From positions 1 to 64,000 of the forward strand of contig NZ_JHEH01000014.1 in assembly GCF_000715505.1 (NCBI RefSeq): a DNA stretch of 64,000 bases. Direction: 5' to 3'. The notes under the pieces are model-generated. The model was not told where the DNA came from and ran no database searches. It saw only the letters and a list, made by a program, of their open reading frames with translations. Of the stretch, positions 43,666 through 52,631 are shown piece by piece (position 1 is the stretch's first letter; each line of letters starts with the position of its first letter). This stretch comes from Thioclava dalianensis. GTDB taxonomy: Bacteria; Pseudomonadota; Alphaproteobacteria; Rhodobacterales; Rhodobacteraceae. Made by a program: the position numbers and the translations under genes.

Positions 43666-45225
43666 ATGGCGATGAACCAAGGAATGCGGCTGTCTGGGCG
43701 CGGCGCATCGTCCAAGCCTGCGGCGGGGCCCGTGCTGCTCCGCCGGGAATTGGTGGTATTCCTGCCCGCCGTGGCGCTCGCGGGGCTTTGGTTCGGGCTT
43801 GAGGGCCTGCTGCTGCTGGGCCTGACCGCGCTGCTTGTGGCGTGGATGACGCGGCCCTTGCCCCCGCCCGCGCTGACGCCAGAGGCCGCGCGCGATCCCG
43901 TCACCGGGCTGCCTCTGCGCGCAGAGGCCGAGGCGATCATGGAAAGCTATCTCACTGAGGCCATGGTCACTGAGCGCCGCACGGCCTGCATCGTTGTGGG
44001 CTTCGATGCGCCAGAGCTGCTGTTGCGCCAAATGCCCCGATCCAGCTTCGAGGACGTCATGCAACGCAGTGCCGAACGGCTCTCAGGCATGCTGCGCGAC
44101 TCCGACCGGCTGGCCTGGCTGGAGGAAGCCCGCTTTGCGGTGATGCTGCGCCCCTCGCCCGCGCTGGATCAAGAAGCACTGATCCAGCTTTCCGCCAAGC
44201 TACAGACCGCGTTCGAGACACCGATTTCGCTGGGCTCCCATGCGGTACAGCCGACCTGCCACATTGGCTTTTGCCGAATGGATCTCGCCCCTTCCGCAGG
44301 CGGATCCGCCCTGATCCGTGCCGCCTGCACCGCTGCGAGCGAAGCTGCGCGCAACGGCCACAGCGCCATCCGCTCCTACTCGCGCGCGATCCAAGACGCT
44401 GCAAAACGACGCTCAGAGCTGGAGCGAGAGGTGATCGGTGCGCTGGAAAACGGTCAGATCCGCGCGTTCTTCCAGCCCCAACTCTCGACCGATACAGGCG
44501 CAATCTCGGGGCTGCAGGCGATCCCCCGCTGGCTGCACCGAAAACGTGGGATGCTGACCGAAAACGACATTCTGTCCGCCGTCAAAGCTGCGGATCTGGA
44601 GACCCGCTTCGCCGAGGTGATGCTGTTGCAGGCCCTCAGCGCGCTGCGCGATTTCGACAGTGCAGATGTCGATTACGGCCCGGTTTCGCTGCCGCTTTGC
44701 ACCGGGCTGCTGCGCAATCCGAAACTCGTCGATCGCTTGAAATGGGAGTTCGACAGGTTCGAAATCGGTGCCCAGCGGATCTGCTTGATCGTGCATCAGG
44801 ACGCTTTGGCGCAGCACGACGACGCCACAATCGCCGACAACCTTGCCCGGATCGACGCCCTGGGCTGCCGCATCGAGCTGGCGATGGGCTGCGACGGCCC
44901 GATCTCCGCGCCCATGATTCGGCGCGCCAAGGCGCATCGCCTGTGCATCCACCGTGCCTTCATTGCCCGGATCGATCAGGACCCCGAACAACAACGCATC
45001 GTCGCCGCTATAATCGCGCTCAGCGAAGGGCTGGGGGTGCAAACCGTGGGTGATGGCACGAAAAGCCTTGGCGAACATGCGCTGCTCGGTCAGCTCGGCT
45101 GCAATCTTGTCCAAGGACCGGCCGTTGCCCCGCCAATCCCGCTTGAAGAGCTCGGTGACTGGTCCCGGCAGCACCGCACCAAGCTCGATGCGACTCCCCG
45201 CATCGACAGCTCGGGACGGATCTGA
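43666..45225 (+). CDS. Degenerate GGDEF/EAL-domain membrane protein
   Basis: A 519-residue protein with one or two membrane helices (about residues 28-62), a GGDEF-like domain (DPVTGLPLR at about 77, then DSDRLAWLEEARFAVML) and an EAL-like domain (FFQPQLSTDTGAISGLQAIPRW from about 268). The GGDEF signature is replaced by LEEAR, and the EAL triad by LQAI. The DDFGTG loop also looks lost (MGCDGP). It is therefore probably not an active cyclase or phosphodiesterase, but could bind c-di-GMP or act as a scaffold. GAGGTGG precedes ATG 43666. Confidence 0.82.
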   Translation: MAMNQGMRLSGRGASSKPAAGPVLLRRELVVFLPAVALAGLWFGLEGLLLLGLTALLVAWMTRPLPPPALTPEAARDPVTGLPLRAEAEAIMESYLTEAMVTERRTACIVVGFDAPELLLRQMPRSSFEDVMQRSAERLSGMLRDSDRLAWLEEARFAVMLRPSPALDQEALIQLSAKLQTAFETPISLGSHAVQPTCHIGFCRMDLAPSAGGSALIRAACTAASEAARNGHSAIRSYSRAIQDAAKRRSELEREVIGALENGQIRAFFQPQLSTDTGAISGLQAIPRWLHRKRGMLTENDILSAVKAADLETRFAEVMLLQALSALRDFDSADVDYGPVSLPLCTGLLRNPKLVDRLKWEFDRFEIGAQRICLIVHQDALAQHDDATIADNLARIDALGCRIELAMGCDGPISAPMIRRAKAHRLCIHRAFIARIDQDPEQQRIVAAIIALSEGLGVQTVGDGTKSLGEHALLGQLGCNLVQGPAVAPPIPLEELGDWSRQHRTKLDATPRIDSSGRI

Positions 45226-45413
45226 TCGCACCCGCCCCAGCGCCGCTCCCGACGCCGCGGGCGCCATCCACCCCGCCAAACGACAGAAGAAAAGGACCTC
45301 AAAGCGCCTCATTCGGCCCTCGCCCTGCGAATTGACCGGAAAATGGCTTGACCTTTGGCCCCCCCTTCTGTTGAACCTCCCCATCTTTGGGCAGGCTGGT
45401 GGATTCCGTCTTC

Positions 45414-47255
45414 ATGGACAATCAGAATAAGAACCTTCTTCTAACTCTCGTGCTTTCGGCAGTCGTGATTGCGGCTTGGGCTTTCTTCTTCCCGCCCGAG
45501 CAACAGCAGCCGGCACCGAATGCCGGACAGACGACGCAACAGGCCAATGCGCCCGGTGCAGCGTCTACCTCGGCAAGCGCGCCGCAGGCCAGCCCGGGTA
45601 CCGCGCCCGCAACAGCCGCCGCCACGCTGGGCAGCAACGTGCAGAACGCACCGCGCATTCGGATCGAGACGCCCGAAGTCGAAGGGTCGATCTCGCTCGC
45701 AGGGGGCCGGCTCGATAACCTGTCGCTCAAGAAATACAAAGAAACGCTGGCCAAAGATTCGCCCGATGTCCGCCTTCTGACCCCGATCGGTGGCGTCGAC
45801 GGCAGCACGACCAAGCCCTATTACGTCGTCTATGGCTGGTCGCCCGCAGGCGACCTGCCCGCCAATCAGGTGCCCGGCCCAGACACGCTCTGGAGTCAGG
45901 TTGGCACCGGCGAGCTGACGCCCTCGACCCCGATTACGCTGCAATGGGACAACGGCCATGGCCTGACCTTCCAGCGCGAGATCTCGGTCGATGACAAATA
46001 TCTCTTCACCATCAAGCAATCGGTGAAAAACGGCACCGACAAGCCGGTGAAGTTGGCGCCTTACGGCATTATCGCGCGGCACGGCATCCCCGAGGAACGT
46101 CGCGTCTACGTCCTCTTCGAGGGCGCTGTGCGGATGACCGATGGCGAGCTGGAAGAGGTGAAGTACAAAAACATCACCAAGCTCGACAATCAGGGCGCCG
46201 AAGGTCAGGCGCAGGTGCTTCAGGCCCAGAAAGCGGGCTGGATCGGCTTCACCGATAAATACTGGCAGACGATCCTCGCGCCGGTCTCGGGGCCCTTCAC
46301 CTCGGTCGTGAAATATTCGGGTGAAGCGTCCAATATCTACCAGACCGAGTCGCGCCTGCCCGTAATCGACGTGGCCCCCGGCGCAACGGGCGATGCCTCG
46401 ACGCATCTCTTTGCGGGTGCCAAGGAATGGGAAACCCTGCGCGACTATCAAGACAATGTTCCAATCCAGAACTTCGTCGACTCGATCGACTGGGGCTGGT
46501 TCTTCTTCCTGACCAAGCCGATGTTCCGCCTGCTGCATTTCCTGCATGACGCGATCGGCAACATGGGCTGGGCGATCATCGCGCTGACCTTCATCATCAA
46601 GCTGATCGTCTTCCCGCTGGCCCGCAAATCCTACATCTCGATGGCGCGCATGAAAGAGCTGCAGCCCGAAATGGAGAAGATGAAGGAAGCCGCAGGCGGC
46701 GACCGCCAAAAGATGCAGCAAGGGATGATGGAGCTCTACAAGAAGCATAAGGTGAACCCCGCTGCGGGCTGTTTGCCGATGCTGATCCAGATCCCGATCT
46801 TCTTCTCTCTCTACAAGGTGATCTACGTCACGATCGAGCTTTACCACGCCCCGTGGCTGGGCTGGATCCATGACCTCTCAGCGCCCGATCCCAGCTCGAT
46901 CCTGAACCTGTTCGGCCTGCTGCCCTACGCAGCTCCCGCCATCACCTCGCCGCTGCACATCATCTCGCTCGGCATCCTGCCGATCCTGCTGGGCGTGTCG
47001 ATGTGGTTCCAGCAAAAGCTCAACCCCGCGCCGACCGATGCGACGCAGGCGATGATCTTTGCATGGATGCCGTGGGTCTTCATGTTCATGCTGGGCAGCT
47101 TTGCCAGCGGTCTCGTGCTGTACTGGATCACCAACAACACGATCACCTTCATGCAGCAGTACACGATCATGTCGATGCATGGAAAACGGCCAGATCTGTT
47201 TGGCAACATCAGGTCGAGTTTCAAACGTAAGAAAACGGCTACCGACGGGAAATGA
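45414..47255 (+). CDS. yidC: Membrane protein insertase YidC
   Basis: A 613-residue insertase. Start MDNQNKNLLLTLVLSAVVIA gives the first membrane helix, followed by an Ala/Gln/Pro-rich linker and the large periplasmic beta-supersandwich domain (about residues 80-345). The conserved core of five helices begins near WGWFFFLTKPMF (about 360), with the KMQQGMMELYKKHKVNPAAG motif near 430 and NPAAGCLPMLIQIPIF. It inserts inner-membrane proteins alone or with SecYEG. Its stop overlaps the MOSC start. Confidence 0.97.
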   Translation: MDNQNKNLLLTLVLSAVVIAAWAFFFPPEQQQPAPNAGQTTQQANAPGAASTSASAPQASPGTAPATAAATLGSNVQNAPRIRIETPEVEGSISLAGGRLDNLSLKKYKETLAKDSPDVRLLTPIGGVDGSTTKPYYVVYGWSPAGDLPANQVPGPDTLWSQVGTGELTPSTPITLQWDNGHGLTFQREISVDDKYLFTIKQSVKNGTDKPVKLAPYGIIARHGIPEERRVYVLFEGAVRMTDGELEEVKYKNITKLDNQGAEGQAQVLQAQKAGWIGFTDKYWQTILAPVSGPFTSVVKYSGEASNIYQTESRLPVIDVAPGATGDASTHLFAGAKEWETLRDYQDNVPIQNFVDSIDWGWFFFLTKPMFRLLHFLHDAIGNMGWAIIALTFIIKLIVFPLARKSYISMARMKELQPEMEKMKEAAGGDRQKMQQGMMELYKKHKVNPAAGCLPMLIQIPIFFSLYKVIYVTIELYHAPWLGWIHDLSAPDPSSILNLFGLLPYAAPAITSPLHIISLGILPILLGVSMWFQQKLNPAPTDATQAMIFAWMPWVFMFMLGSFASGLVLYWITNNTITFMQQYTIMSMHGKRPDLFGNIRSSFKRKKTATDGK

Positions 47256-48022
47256 CCGGTCACCTGGCCCATATCTTTCGCCACCCGATCAAAGCCATCG
47301 GATGGGAAGAAATCAAAAGCGCGCCCCTCGAAAGGGGGCGCGCCTTGCCTTTTGACAGGGTCTGGGCCGTGGCCCATGCGAAGTCCAAACTCGTACAGGA
47401 CGGCCAGGGGGGCGCTGCCGAATGGGCGCGCAAGATCAACTTCCTGACCGGAGCCTCCTGCCCTGCCCTGATGGCCGTCACTCTGCACAGCCGCGAGGAT
47501 GGGCGGCTGATGCTCGAACATCCTGACCTGTGGCATATCGAAATCGACCCGACCCGCCCGGAAGATGCCGACAAGCTCTTCGAATGGCTGCGCCCGATCT
47601 GGCCGTTCGACAAGCCACAGCCAACCGCCCTGCTGCGAGCACCCGACGACCAGCCGCTGATGGACCAGTCCCGCCCGCTGATCTCGCTGATCGGCGCGGC
47701 CTCTCTTGAGGATCTCGGCGCCAAACTCGGCCAGCCGCTGGCACGCCCGCGGTTTCGCGCCAACCTGTGGGTCGATGGCTGGGCGCCTTTCGCCGAGTTC
47801 GACCTGATCGGAAAGCATCTGCGCATCGGCGAGGCCGTGCTGGAACCGGTCGCACGGATCGGTCGCTGCCGGGCCACGGATGCCAACCCATCGACGGGCC
47901 TGCGCGATATCGACATGCTCAAAGCTCTTGAGACCCATTATGGCCACACAGATCTTGGGGTGTTCTGCTCCGTGATCGAGGCTGGCGACATTGCCCGGGG
48001 TGACCCGGTGGAGGTGATCTGA
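47252..48022 (+). CDS. MOSC-domain protein
   Basis: A 256-residue protein with an N-terminal MOSC beta-barrel (HIFRHPIKAIGWEEI at residues 7-21) and a C-terminal MOSC domain (RANLWVDGWAPFAE... IGRCRATDANPSTG, about residues 168-220). The cysteine in GRCRATDANP is the conserved position of this family, which relates to molybdenum cofactor sulfuration or sulfur transfer. The substrate is not known. It overlaps yidC by 4 bases and engB by 1 base, so it is in the same operon. Confidence 0.88.
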   Translation: MTGHLAHIFRHPIKAIGWEEIKSAPLERGRALPFDRVWAVAHAKSKLVQDGQGGAAEWARKINFLTGASCPALMAVTLHSREDGRLMLEHPDLWHIEIDPTRPEDADKLFEWLRPIWPFDKPQPTALLRAPDDQPLMDQSRPLISLIGAASLEDLGAKLGQPLARPRFRANLWVDGWAPFAEFDLIGKHLRIGEAVLEPVARIGRCRATDANPSTGLRDIDMLKALETHYGHTDLGVFCSVIEAGDIARGDPVEVI

Positions 48023-48672
48023 TGGCACTGCCATTCCCGCTGGCTGAAGAACCCGACGAGTTCTCCCGCGAGGCCGGGCGCATGATGTTCGCCAACCCGG
48101 TCGAATTCCTCAAAGGCGTGGTTGCGATGTCAGGCCTGCCGCCTGCCGACCGGCTGGAGGTCTGCTTTGCGGGCCGCTCCAATGTCGGCAAGTCGAGCCT
48201 TATCAATGCGCTGACAAACCGCAAGAACCTCGCACGGGCCTCCAATACCCCGGGGCGGACGCAGGAGATCAACTATTTCACGACGCAAGACGGCCCCTAT
48301 CTGGTCGACCTTCCGGGCTATGGCTTTGCGCAGGCCCCGGTGGCCGTGGTCGCGAAATGGCAAGCGCTTCTGAAAGAATATCTCTCGGGCCGCGCCACGC
48401 TGCGCCGGGCCTTCGTGCTGATCGACACGCGGCACGGCGTGAAAGCCGTCGACGAAGAGATCCTCACCCTTCTCGACCGTGCCGCCGTGACCTTTCAGGT
48501 CGTCATGACCAAGGCCGACAAGGTGGGCGTGAAAGACCGTGAAAAGGCGATCGAACAGGTGCGCGGGGCACTCGCGGCGCACCCGGCCGCCTATCCCGAG
48601 ATCATCGTTACCTCTTCCGAGAAAGGCGACGGCATCGCCACGCTACGCGCCATCATCGCAGGACTTGCATAA
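48022..48672 (+). CDS. engB: Ribosome biogenesis GTP-binding protein YihA/YsxC (EngB)
   Basis: A 216-residue GTPase. The G1 loop GRSNVGKSSL lies near residue 52, G2/G3 in TPGRTQEINYF and DLPGYGFAQ (about 75-97), and G4 TKAD near 160. It acts in 50S subunit assembly. Its start overlaps the MOSC stop. The 3' end faces gshA across a region with two inverted copies of a dispersed repeat. Confidence 0.95.
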   Translation: MALPFPLAEEPDEFSREAGRMMFANPVEFLKGVVAMSGLPPADRLEVCFAGRSNVGKSSLINALTNRKNLARASNTPGRTQEINYFTTQDGPYLVDLPGYGFAQAPVAVVAKWQALLKEYLSGRATLRRAFVLIDTRHGVKAVDEEILTLLDRAAVTFQVVMTKADKVGVKDREKAIEQVRGALAAHPAAYPEIIVTSSEKGDGIATLRAIIAGLA

Positions 48673-48692
48673 ACTCCCGAACCCAAAAGCTT

Positions 48693-48762
48693 GGAGGCTC
48701 TGCCCCCGCAGCCAAACCCTGCGGCTTTGACTACTCCCCCGGGATATTTGGATCAAGCGGAA
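48693..48762 (-). repeat. Dispersed structured repeat, copy A
   Basis: Read on the minus strand it starts CTTGATCCAAATATCCC and later carries the stem CCGCAG/CTGCGG followed by GGGGGCAGAGCCTCC. The 17-base AT-rich box is identical to copy C. It faces copy B head to head between the convergent engB and gshA genes. Confidence 0.7.
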
Positions 48763-48780
48763 GAGAGGCGTGGCTGTTCT

Positions 48781-48847
48781 CTTCATCTTGGCCAAAATAC
48801 CTCAGGGGTGAATTCGGCACAGCCGAAGAGGGGGCAGCGCCCCCTGC
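48781..48847 (+). repeat. Dispersed structured repeat, copy B
   Basis: A diverged box CTTGGCCAAAATACCTC is followed by the hairpin TCGGC-ACA-GCCGA and the strong hairpin GGGGGC-AGC-GCCCCC. The same order of box, variable stem and GC hairpin is seen in copies A and C. Its end lies directly against the gshA stop. Confidence 0.65.
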
Positions 48848-48853
48848 CCGCTC

Positions 48854-50224
48854 TCAGTAGCTATAATCTTCGTAGATCCGGCTCAGGTCGCCTTGCCATG
48901 CACCGTGATATTTCTCCAACAGCTCGTCTGCCGGGGTGCGGCCCGATTCAACCGTCTCCTCAAGCGTATTGAGGAAATGGGTCTCGTCGGGGATCAGGCC
49001 ACCGGCGCCGGGACGGGCGCGTGCGGCGAGGCCTGCCTTAGAGATCGCCACGGTTTCACGTGCCAGATCATGCAGGCGGATCCCGTTGAACTCGCCTTGC
49101 AGCGCATCGCGGGCCGCAGCCACGCGTAGCCCGTCGCGGGTCTCGGCATCCCAGCCCCGGATCAGATCATGGGCCGCGTCTAGCGCGGTCTCGTCATACA
49201 AGAGGCCCACCCAATAGGCCGGGAGCGCGCAGAGGCGGCGCCACGGTCCGCCATCGGCGCCACGCATCTCGATATATTTCTTTGCGCGCGCTTCGGGGAA
49301 GACCGTCGTGAGGTGATCCGCCCAATCACTCAGCGTCGGCTTTTCGCCGGGCAACGCAGGCAGTTCGCCCTTCAGGAAATCGCGGAACGATTGGCCCAGA
49401 GCGTTGATATATTTCCCATCGCGGTAGACGAAATACATCGGCACATCGAGCACGTAATCCACATAGGCATCATAGCCCGCGCCGTCCTCGAACATGAAAG
49501 GCAGCATGCCGGTGCGCGCGTCATCAAGGTTTTGCCAGATATGCGCACGCCAGCTTTTCATGCCATTGGGCTTGCCGTCCAGAAACGGCGAATTGGCGAA
49601 CAGCGCGGTGGCAACGGGCTGAAGCGCCAGCGCGACACGCATCTTGCGCACCATGTCCTGCTCGGAGGAGAAATCGAGATTCACCTGAACGGTGCAGGTG
49701 CGATACATCATCTGGGTGCCGAGCGTGCCCACATCTTTCATGTAATCCGTCATCAGCCGGTAGCGCCCTTTGGGCATCATCGGCATCTGCTCTTGGCTCC
49801 AGATCGGGGCCGCACCGAGGCCGATGAAGCGCGCGCCGATATCATCGGCCACGCTTTGCACTTCGCGCAGATGGGCGTTCACCTCGTCGCAGGTCTGGTG
49901 TATCGTCTCGAGCGGTGCGCCCGAGAGTTCCAACTGGCCGCCCGGCTCAAGGCTGACATTGGCACCCTCGCGTTCCAGACCGATCAGCTTGCCCTGCTCT
50001 TCGACCGGGCTCCAGCCGAAACGGTCGCGCAGCCCTGTGAGCATCGCCTCGATCGAGCGCGGGCCTTCATAGGGCAGCGGGAGTTGCGCATCGGCGCAAT
50101 AGCCGAATTTCTCGTGCTCGGTCCCGATGCGCCACGCCTCGCGCGGCTTCTCGCCAGCGGCGAGATATTCTGCCAGCTGCTCGAACTTTTCGATCGGGCC
50201 GCCGCCCTCTTGCGGAATGGACAT
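48854..50224 (-). CDS. gshA: Glutamate-cysteine ligase, plant/alphaproteobacterial type
   Basis: A 456-residue class 2 gamma-glutamylcysteine synthetase that makes the first intermediate of glutathione. The start MSIPQEGGGPIEKFEQL and IGTEHEKFGY (about residue 33) are typical, as are GANVSLEPGGQLELSGAP (about 90-107) and YRTCTVQVNLDF (about 174). ATG 50224 gives the family-length protein; the upstream open frame is basic and unlike it. It follows the small membrane protein gene by 79 bases on the minus strand. Confidence 0.95.
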   Translation of the reverse strand: MSIPQEGGGPIEKFEQLAEYLAAGEKPREAWRIGTEHEKFGYCADAQLPLPYEGPRSIEAMLTGLRDRFGWSPVEEQGKLIGLEREGANVSLEPGGQLELSGAPLETIHQTCDEVNAHLREVQSVADDIGARFIGLGAAPIWSQEQMPMMPKGRYRLMTDYMKDVGTLGTQMMYRTCTVQVNLDFSSEQDMVRKMRVALALQPVATALFANSPFLDGKPNGMKSWRAHIWQNLDDARTGMLPFMFEDGAGYDAYVDYVLDVPMYFVYRDGKYINALGQSFRDFLKGELPALPGEKPTLSDWADHLTTVFPEARAKKYIEMRGADGGPWRRLCALPAYWVGLLYDETALDAAHDLIRGWDAETRDGLRVAAARDALQGEFNGIRLHDLARETVAISKAGLAARARPGAGGLIPDETHFLNTLEETVESGRTPADELLEKYHGAWQGDLSRIYEDYSY

Positions 50225-50303
50225 CAAACCCTCACACGCTCGTTTTCCGGGGGGAAACAGGTGGCGCGGCAGGCGCGCCAAGTCAAGCGCGAAACCGTTG
50301 TGC

Positions 50304-50837
50304 TTATTTGCGACGCCAAAGGGCTTGCATCGCAAGCGCGCGGCCCGGTGCGGCCGAGAGCTCACCCATATCGATGCCGGGCAGGCTTGCGAACGCGTCA
50401 TAGAGCGCCTCGGCCCCTGCCGCATCGAGCGGGATCATGATCGCCTCGCCCTCGCGCGTGCGCAGCCGCCAATATTGGCGGCCCGACAGCCGCAAAAGCC
50501 GGATCTCGACCAGCTCGCGCAGCGCGACCTCTCCGCCAAGCCCCTGCGGTGCCCCGCCCCCCGGAGCGGGCAGAGCTTGGGCGCGCGAGGCGGCGAAATA
50601 GGAAATGCGCCCTTCCACGACATCGACCAGCCCCGGCGCGCTGATCGCGCGGGCAAAGCGCAGCCTGCGCCAGCCGATCACCGCCCAGCCAAGACCGATG
50701 GCAATGACAAGCGCGCCCAGTGGCATCAGAAACCAGCCACCCAACCAGATCAGCCACAGGCCGAAGACGCAGACGCCGCCCGCCGCGATCACCTCACGCC
50801 AACGTGAGAGCACAGCGCTGATCTCGGGACGGATCAC
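50304..50837 (-). CDS. Conserved-type small membrane protein downstream of rsmE
   Basis: A 177-residue protein with two adjacent membrane helices (about residues 17-55) and a C-terminal soluble region of about 115 residues with a PH-like feel: GRISYFAASRAQALP, EIRLLRLSGRQYWRLRT and EAIMIPLDAAGAEALYDAF. I do not recognise a named family. The start is GTG at 50837, overlapping the rsmE stop as GTGA, so it is coupled to rsmE. An alternative start is not evident. Confidence 0.72.
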   Translation of the reverse strand: MIRPEISAVLSRWREVIAAGGVCVFGLWLIWLGGWFLMPLGALVIAIGLGWAVIGWRRLRFARAISAPGLVDVVEGRISYFAASRAQALPAPGGGAPQGLGGEVALRELVEIRLLRLSGRQYWRLRTREGEAIMIPLDAAGAEALYDAFASLPGIDMGELSAAPGRALAMQALWRRK

Positions 50838-51559
50838 GTCCAGTCCCCGATCGCCGACTGCCACAGGGTGATCGCCGCGCACACAGCCGTGTCGGCCCGC
50901 AAGATCCGGGGACCAAGGCTGATCGGGGTCACGAAGGGGAGCGCACGCAAGCTGGCGCGTTCGGCGGGGGAAAAGCCCCCCTCGGGGCCGATCAGGATGG
51001 CCCAAGGTCCGGGTGGCAGGTCCGCCAGCGTCTGAGCCGGGCCAACCAGCGCCTCATCGGCCCAGAGGATCCGGCGCGACGGATCCCACCCCTCAAGCAG
51101 CTTTGCGAGCGGTTGCAGATCCTCGACCGGTGGCACGAAGGTGCCAAGGCATTGCTCGGCGGCCTCTTTGGCATGGGCTTGCAGCCGGTCCTGACGGATC
51201 CGCGCGGAATTGGTAAAGGCGCTTTGCACCGGGAGCACCCGCGCGCAGCCCAGCTCGCAGGCTTTCTCGACGATGAAGTCGGTGCGCTCCTTCTTGATCG
51301 GCGAAAACAGGAGCCACAGATCGGGCGGGTCGAGCTGAGGGGCCGCCTGCTCGACACAGGCAAGGATGCCCCGCTTTTTATGGGCCTCGACGACCTCTGC
51401 GGTCCATTCACCATCGCGCCCATTGAACAGCGCGACACGGGCGCCGACTTCGAGTCGCATCACCGCAAAAAGATAGTGGGCCTGATCGGGTTCAAGCGGC
51501 ACCGCTTGCCCCGGACCCAGTGGGTGCTCTATTGAGAGCCTGATCTTGGCACGTTCCAT
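50834..51559 (-). CDS. rsmE: 16S rRNA (uracil(1498)-N3)-methyltransferase
   Basis: A 241-residue SPOUT-family methyltransferase that methylates U1498 of 16S rRNA. The N-terminal PUA-like part contains QAHYLFAVMRLEVGARVALFNG. The knotted SAM site is seen in ILIGPEGGFSPAE (about residue 185) and LGPRILRADTA (about 215). ATG 51559 starts at the conserved region; an ATG at 51583 would run into ubiA. It is divergent from ubiA with only 12 bases between the starts. Confidence 0.9.
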   Translation of the reverse strand: MERAKIRLSIEHPLGPGQAVPLEPDQAHYLFAVMRLEVGARVALFNGRDGEWTAEVVEAHKKRGILACVEQAAPQLDPPDLWLLFSPIKKERTDFIVEKACELGCARVLPVQSAFTNSARIRQDRLQAHAKEAAEQCLGTFVPPVEDLQPLAKLLEGWDPSRRILWADEALVGPAQTLADLPPGPWAILIGPEGGFSPAERASLRALPFVTPISLGPRILRADTAVCAAITLWQSAIGDWT

Positions 51560-51571
51560 GAGGCGGACTTT

Positions 51572-52555
51572 ATGAGCGGACATCCCGAAATGCCAGAGGC
51601 TCAAACCTCCGATGATGGCGGCACTGTGGCCGATGCTTATGACGGCAACTGGGTGGACCGGATCGCCCCGCCATGGGCGCGCCCCTATCTGCGGCTGAGC
51701 CGGGCGGATCGGCCCATCGGGACGTGGCTGCTGTTGCTGCCCTGCTGGTGGGGCGTGGCGCTGGCGGCGGCCTCAACCGGCGGCTTTCGCTGGTTCGACC
51801 TGTGGATCGCTGCGGGCTGCGGGATTGGCGCAATCTTGATGCGCGGCGCGGGCTGCACATGGAACGACATCACCGATCGCGATATCGACGGCGAGGTGGC
51901 ACGGACCCGCTCACGCCCGATCCCCTCGGGGCAGGTCACCACCCGGCAGGCCTTGGCCTGGGCTGTGATCCAATCGCTGATCTCATTCGCGATCCTGCTG
52001 ACCTTCAACCTGCCCGCGATTGTCCTTGGGATCGTCGCTCTGGCCCCCGTCGCCGTCTACCCATTTGCCAAGCGCTTCACGTGGTGGCCGCAGATCTTTC
52101 TTGGCATCGCATTCAACTGGGGCGCGCTTCTGGCGTGGGTTGCCCATACCGGGAGCCTCGCTTGGCCGCCGGTGCTTTTGTATTTCGCAGGGTTGGTCTG
52201 GACGCTGTTTTACGACACGATCTATGCCCATCAGGACAAAGAGGACGACGCGCTGATCGGGGTGAAATCAACCGCGCGTCTGTTTGGCGATGATAGCGCG
52301 AAATGGCTGGGCGGTTTCCTCATCGCCTCGGTCGGGCTGATGAGCCTTGCGGTGCTGGCGGCGCTTTTGCCCGGTGCATCGCCGTTGCGCCTTGCCGTGG
52401 CGCTGTGTGCGCCCGTGGCCATGGCCCTTCACATGCTGCGCCAGATGCGCAGGCTCGATATCGACAACCCCGATATCTGCCTCTCGCTGTTCCGCTCAAA
52501 CCGCGACACGGGGCTTCTGGCCGCGCTGTTTCTTGCCATTGGCGCATTCGTGTAG
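51572..52555 (+). CDS. ubiA: 4-hydroxybenzoate polyprenyltransferase
   Basis: A 327-residue membrane prenyltransferase that joins the polyprenyl chain to 4-hydroxybenzoate in ubiquinone synthesis. Two Asp-rich motifs are visible: NDITDRDID (about residue 106) and DTIYAHQDKEDD (about 215). About eight to nine membrane helices. A GAGG Shine-Dalgarno precedes ATG 51572. The promoter must lie inside rsmE because the divergent starts are only 12 bases apart. Confidence 0.94.
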   Translation: MSGHPEMPEAQTSDDGGTVADAYDGNWVDRIAPPWARPYLRLSRADRPIGTWLLLLPCWWGVALAAASTGGFRWFDLWIAAGCGIGAILMRGAGCTWNDITDRDIDGEVARTRSRPIPSGQVTTRQALAWAVIQSLISFAILLTFNLPAIVLGIVALAPVAVYPFAKRFTWWPQIFLGIAFNWGALLAWVAHTGSLAWPPVLLYFAGLVWTLFYDTIYAHQDKEDDALIGVKSTARLFGDDSAKWLGGFLIASVGLMSLAVLAALLPGASPLRLAVALCAPVAMALHMLRQMRRLDIDNPDICLSLFRSNRDTGLLAALFLAIGAFV

Positions 52556-52631
52556 AGCCGTGACGATTGATCCCCGGGCCCCCGCACCGTAAGGAAGGGC
52601 TGCCGAGTCCACCGGGGAGGATCCCAGACCC

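Noticed and set aside
43666-45225. Active c-di-GMP cyclase or phosphodiesterase
   Set aside because: Both GGDEF and EAL signature residues are replaced, so activity is unlikely.
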